From CAWUIO01 sp963922455 (GTDB lineage Bacteria > Bacteroidota > Bacteroidia > Cytophagales > Microscillaceae), in assembly GCA_963922455.1 (NCBI GenBank), contig CAWUIO010000019.1, positions 1 to 64,000 on the forward strand: 64,000 nt of DNA, in the 5' to 3' direction. The first letter of the stretch is position 1, and each line of letters opens with the position of its first letter. A model generated the notes under the pieces. That model was given only the letters and a program-made list of their open reading frames with translations, made no database searches and was not told the DNA's origin. The position numbers were made by a program, and so were the translations under genes. Below, one piece after another: positions 61,438 to 64,000 of this stretch.

Positions 61438-62199
61438 ATGAGAAAATTTAAGAACGTAATCAGTAAACTGGCCTTAGGCCTTATCATCGCTTCTGGCATG
61501 GCTTCCTGTACCATCCGAGAAGAAATTCATTTTAACAAAGACTACTCCGGTAATCTGAAATATAACCTAGACTTTAGCAGCTTTATGACGATGGCTGCCT
61601 CCTTTGGTCAAGATAAGGACTCACTGGGCGGGGGCACTACCGAAAGTCCCCTGCCTGCCGAATTAAATAGCGAGATGATCTCCCAAAAAATAGAGGGGAT
61701 TGACGGAATTACCGATGTCCAAGTAGACATGAACCCCAAAGGAATGTTAAGCTACTCATTTAACTTCAAAGATCTGGAATCGCTCAATGTGGCCTATTCT
61801 CACATGAACTCCTCCAAAAACCCTTTGTCCGACTTACCCAATATGGGCGGAGACGATGGGGGCTTCACCCCTGGGCCAGCCCCCGAAGAGAACAATCCAG
61901 ACTCGGTGGTGATTTTTGACTATTTTACCAAAAACAAAAAAGAATTAATTTATCGCCGCCCGCAGGTAGATTTAGATAAAGAATCCATGCAAGATAACCC
62001 CATGGCAGGAGGGATGCTACAAGGCATGGGCGAAATCCTCAACTATAAAATTACATTTGATTTTGACCGAAGCATCAAAAAAGTAAAAGCCGATAAGTTG
62101 AGCGTAGAAAACGACAAGCATACCGCCGATGTCAAACTTACCTTGGATAATTTAAGCTCAAGTGGTTCCAACCCGGAAATCAGCTTCAAACTTAAGTAG
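61438..62199 (+). CDS. lipoprotein of unknown function
   Basis: 253 aa from the ATG at 61438; a TTG two codons upstream is possible. Lipobox ASGMASC TIREE puts the lipidated Cys near residue 24. The mature part begins IHFNKDYSGNLKYNLDFSSFM, has a Pro/Gly-rich loop (GGDDGGFTPGPAPEENN) and ends in beta-like repeats (VKLTLDNLSSSGSNPEISFKL). No family recognised. Same strand as the TPR-CHAT gene 51 bp upstream, so the two may form a unit. Confidence 0.7.
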   Translation: MRKFKNVISKLALGLIIASGMASCTIREEIHFNKDYSGNLKYNLDFSSFMTMAASFGQDKDSLGGGTTESPLPAELNSEMISQKIEGIDGITDVQVDMNPKGMLSYSFNFKDLESLNVAYSHMNSSKNPLSDLPNMGGDDGGFTPGPAPEENNPDSVVIFDYFTKNKKELIYRRPQVDLDKESMQDNPMAGGMLQGMGEILNYKITFDFDRSIKKVKADKLSVENDKHTADVKLTLDNLSSSGSNPEISFKLK

Positions 62200-62269
62200 A
62201 CAAGTACCCAAGTCCTGCCCAAAGTGGCAAACAAGGTCGGGACTTCTTGCGTTTTGTGTATAAACCTTT

Positions 62270-62297
62270 CTTTCCCGGCAATTGTATGCCGGGAAAG
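62270..62297 (+). terminator. strong hairpin behind the lipoprotein gene
   Basis: CTTTCCCGGCA and TGCCGGGAAAG, an 11 bp perfect stem with a 6 nt loop, followed by TTCATTT. It ends 22 bp before the SRPBCC gene start and favours the ATG at 62320 over the longer ORF from 62224. Confidence 0.6.
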
Positions 62298-62319
62298 TTC
62301 ATTTACGAACTTGCCCAAA

Positions 62320-62754
62320 ATGCGAATACTCATAAAAACCCCCGTGGCTCAACCGGCTCATCAAGTATTTCAGGGATTTACTCAAGAGCTCTTTCTAAAA
62401 CTTGCCCCTCCTTTTCCCCGTTTGCAGCTTCTGCAATACGATGGCAATCAAGTAGGTGACCGCGTGCGTCTTCGTTTAAATTTTTTCCTTTTCAAACAGG
62501 TATGGGAAAGCTTAATCGTTGAAAACGGCCAAGAGGAAAAGGAGTACTATTTTGTGGACGAAGGGGTAGAACTCCCTTTCTTTTTAAAAAAAGTGAGACA
62601 TCGCCATAGCATTGTGCCCCAAGACCAAGGAAGCCTGATTATTGACGATTTCAGATATAAGACCCCCCATCCTATACTCGACTATTTGATGTATCCCGGA
62701 CTTTTTTTACAGTTTTGGATACGGAAACCCATTTACCGAAAGATTTTTGCTTAA
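62320..62754 (+). CDS. SRPBCC-fold protein
   Basis: 144 aa from the ATG at 62320 (MRILIKTPVAQPAHQVFQGF). The layout (beta, two helices, a long beta sheet and a C-terminal helix) with KQVWESLIVENGQEEKEYYFVDEGVELPFFLKKVRHRHSI and FRYKTPHPILDYLMYPG is that of the SRPBCC/START superfamily ligand-binding proteins, including the YndB/cyclase-like group. Ligand unknown. No signal peptide. Repeat copy 12 begins 26 bp after the stop. Confidence 0.68.
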   Translation: MRILIKTPVAQPAHQVFQGFTQELFLKLAPPFPRLQLLQYDGNQVGDRVRLRLNFFLFKQVWESLIVENGQEEKEYYFVDEGVELPFFLKKVRHRHSIVPQDQGSLIIDDFRYKTPHPILDYLMYPGLFLQFWIRKPIYRKIFA

Positions 62755-62780
62755 AGTTTGTTAATATTCGATAGAAATTA

Positions 62781-62917
62781 GGGGCTGCCCCTGCCCCCAA
62801 GAAAAAGGTAATCCGGTATAAAGTAGGGCTCCAGGGGGGCAGGGTCGGGCTTTCGCTACTCGCTGGCTTGCCCCACAGGCCATCACGAGCTCAAACAGGC
62901 CGCTCTATCCCTCAGCC
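62781..62917 (+). repeat. 3'-end structured repeat, copy 12 (type A)
   Basis: 137 bp, 26 bp after the SRPBCC gene. Begins GGGGCTGCCCCTGCCCCC; inner helix CCCTGCCCCC/GGGGGGCAGGG is long and fully rewritten relative to other copies. Centre GGGCTTTCGCTACTCGCTGG, GAGCTCAAACAGGCCGCTC; end ATCCCTCAGCC with outer helix GGCTG/CAGCC. Confidence 0.9.
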
Positions 62918-63191
62918 AGGAGAATGAACTTAGAGGCCCAAAATTGCTTTTAAGGTAGGGAAGCTTTCCTCTAAGAAACGAGGCCCTGGTTCACAAGGAA
63001 AATATGCAGAAGGCTTGTTCCACAAATATGAAATAAAAGAAGAATACGACTTGAAATAATAGAAATGGGCCAGTAGGTTTGCCCGCTTTACCATAAGAAG
63101 TAGAATACAAGGTCCACCCAAGCCTACAAACTCGCGTGGTGGCCCAAGTTTACACGATACTTATTTACTCAATTTGTTAAATATTCCGGCA
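62918..63191. other. intergenic region upstream of recJ
   Basis: 274 bp. A minus-strand frame from 63121 to 62930 (63 codons, TTG start) has a somewhat protein-like sequence ending in FPTLKAILGL but no family and no promoter, so I do not call it a gene. No RNA or strong hairpin seen. Confidence 0.4.
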
Positions 63192-64000
63192 ATGCAAATG
63201 CTGTGGCAAACAAAGCCCCAACCTGAGCTTGAGGTGGTAGATTTTCTTACCGAAAAACTAAATATTGACGCCTACCTTGCTAAAATTCTCGCCCGTAGAG
63301 AGGTCCATTCCTACGAACAGGCCAAGGCCTTTTTTCGGCCATCATTAGCGAGCCTGAGCGACCCGCTCGCTATGCTAGGTATGGAAGTGGCAGTAGAGCG
63401 GCTCCTAAGAGCTCTGCAAAATCAAGAAAAAATACTAATCATGGGCGACTATGATGTGGACGGGACCACCGCCACCGCCCTGGTTTATAATTGTCTAAAA
63501 AATCATACGGATGCCTTAGGATATTACATCCCCAACCGAATAAATGAAGGCTATGGCGTATCAGAATCCTCGGTGGAGCAAGCAATTACTCAGGGAGTAA
63601 ATCTTATTATTTCATTAGACTGTGGTATCAAAGCGATCGATCCGGTGCAAAAAGCCCGGGACGCCGGCATTGATTTTATCATTTGTGATCATCATCAACC
63701 TGGCGAAGACTTGCCCCCTGCCCTCGCTATTCTGAACCCCCAACAAGCATCTTGTCCATATCCCTATAAAGATCTCAGTGGTTGTGGTATTGCGTTTCGA
63801 TTTATGCAAGCGCTGGCTCAGCAAGAGGGTTGGGAGGAAGATCATACCCTTAGACAATTAGATTTGGTAGCCCTGAGTATTGCGGCCGACATTGTACCTA
63901 TGGACGGAGAAAATCGCATCCTGGCCTTTTATGGCCTTCGTCTTATGAACTCGGAGCCCAATCCAGGTATTCAAGCCCTGGCTGCCGAAGCAGGACTCTC
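63192..64000 (+). CDS. recJ: single-stranded-DNA-specific exonuclease RecJ (5' part)
   Basis: The frame opens at the ATG at 63192 (MQMLWQTKPQPELEVVDFL) and runs 269 codons to the window edge without a stop. DHH phosphoesterase motifs: GDYDVDGTTAT at residues 85-95, LDCGI near 145 and the DHH triad at 166-168 followed by QPGEDLPPALAILNP, then GCGIAFRFMQAL and the AADIVPM motif. RecJ degrades 5' single-stranded DNA in recombination and mismatch or base-excision repair. Family length is about 570 aa, so roughly half is present. Confidence 0.95.
   Translation, partial: MQMLWQTKPQPELEVVDFLTEKLNIDAYLAKILARREVHSYEQAKAFFRPSLASLSDPLAMLGMEVAVERLLRALQNQEKILIMGDYDVDGTTATALVYNCLKNHTDALGYYIPNRINEGYGVSESSVEQAITQGVNLIISLDCGIKAIDPVQKARDAGIDFIICDHHQPGEDLPPALAILNPQQASCPYPYKDLSGCGIAFRFMQALAQQEGWEEDHTLRQLDLVALSIAADIVPMDGENRILAFYGLRLMNSEPNPGIQALAAEAGL

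Noticed and set aside
1..62917. The ~130 bp repeats as ordinary rho-independent terminators
   Set aside because: No T tract follows the helices, the copies are long with a conserved centre, and ahcY has its own classic terminator before copy 9.
62930..63121. 63-codon minus-strand frame before recJ
   Set aside because: Somewhat protein-like, but a TTG start, no promoter, no family and no neighbour of the same strand.

Overview
The window is about 64 kb of an ordinary-looking chromosome from a member of the phylum Bacteroidota, probably a Saprospira-like lineage (the phylum is well supported; the lineage is a guess). The phylum call rests on promoters of the TTG-(19-21)-TAnnTTTG type, a near absence of Shine-Dalgarno sites, the nadK / DUF6089 porins / uppS / bamA / ompH gene order, a DUF4783-nadC pair, MbnP-like, DUF4230 and WG-repeat proteins, and a secreted TPR-CHAT protein. 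No phage, plasmid, rRNA or CRISPR array is visible.

Layout. 0.1-10 kb: MATE exporter, panB, a divergent isoprenoid-synthase-like protein, an NRAMP-like transporter, a TPR protein, an orphan ABC ATPase, DUF4783-nadC. 10-15 kb: ferrous iron uptake (feoA-feoB), a beta-CASP nuclease, trxA. 15.7-21 kb: TPR protein, MscS channel and a copper group (copA, a CopZ-like HMA protein, an MbnP-like protein). 21-31.6 kb: porin-like protein, fabG, purA, a Fur-STAS pair, rel/spoT, tRNA-Leu, tig, clpP, clpX. 32.4-47.3 kb: DNA methyltransferase, WG-repeat lipoprotein, pdxJ, yqeY-cvpA, hydrolase, CBS protein, nadK, two DUF6089 porins, and the envelope cluster uppS-bamA-three Skp/OmpH genes, then an LD-carboxypeptidase. 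47.8-58.2 kb: ahcY, an RmlD-like reductase, a methyltransferase, DUF2256, DUF4230, DUF429, an Lnt-like protein that lacks its catalytic residues, a hydrolase, a membrane protein and a response regulator. 58.5-64 kb: a secreted TPR-CHAT protein, a lipoprotein, an SRPBCC protein and the start of recJ.

The most unusual content lies between the genes. A structured repeat of about 130 bp occurs twelve times. Its two outer helices differ in sequence from copy to copy but keep their pairing, and eleven of the twelve copies lie in the same orientation directly behind the 3' end of a gene. This looks like a 3'-UTR RNA element or a REP-like mobile palindrome with a strong site and orientation preference. 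A second family, a 168 bp MITE-like hairpin with 18 bp terminal inverted repeats, occurs twice. In addition, at least seven genes carry a -7-like box (TAnnTTTG or AAnnTTTG) that ends 4-6 nt before the start codon, suggesting leaderless mRNAs.

Start codons were moved from the longest ORF where a signal peptide, family N-terminus, terminator or promoter box argued for a downstream start (panB, nadK, clpX, feoB, ldcA, the first DUF6089 protein, the MbnP-like protein, the SRPBCC protein).
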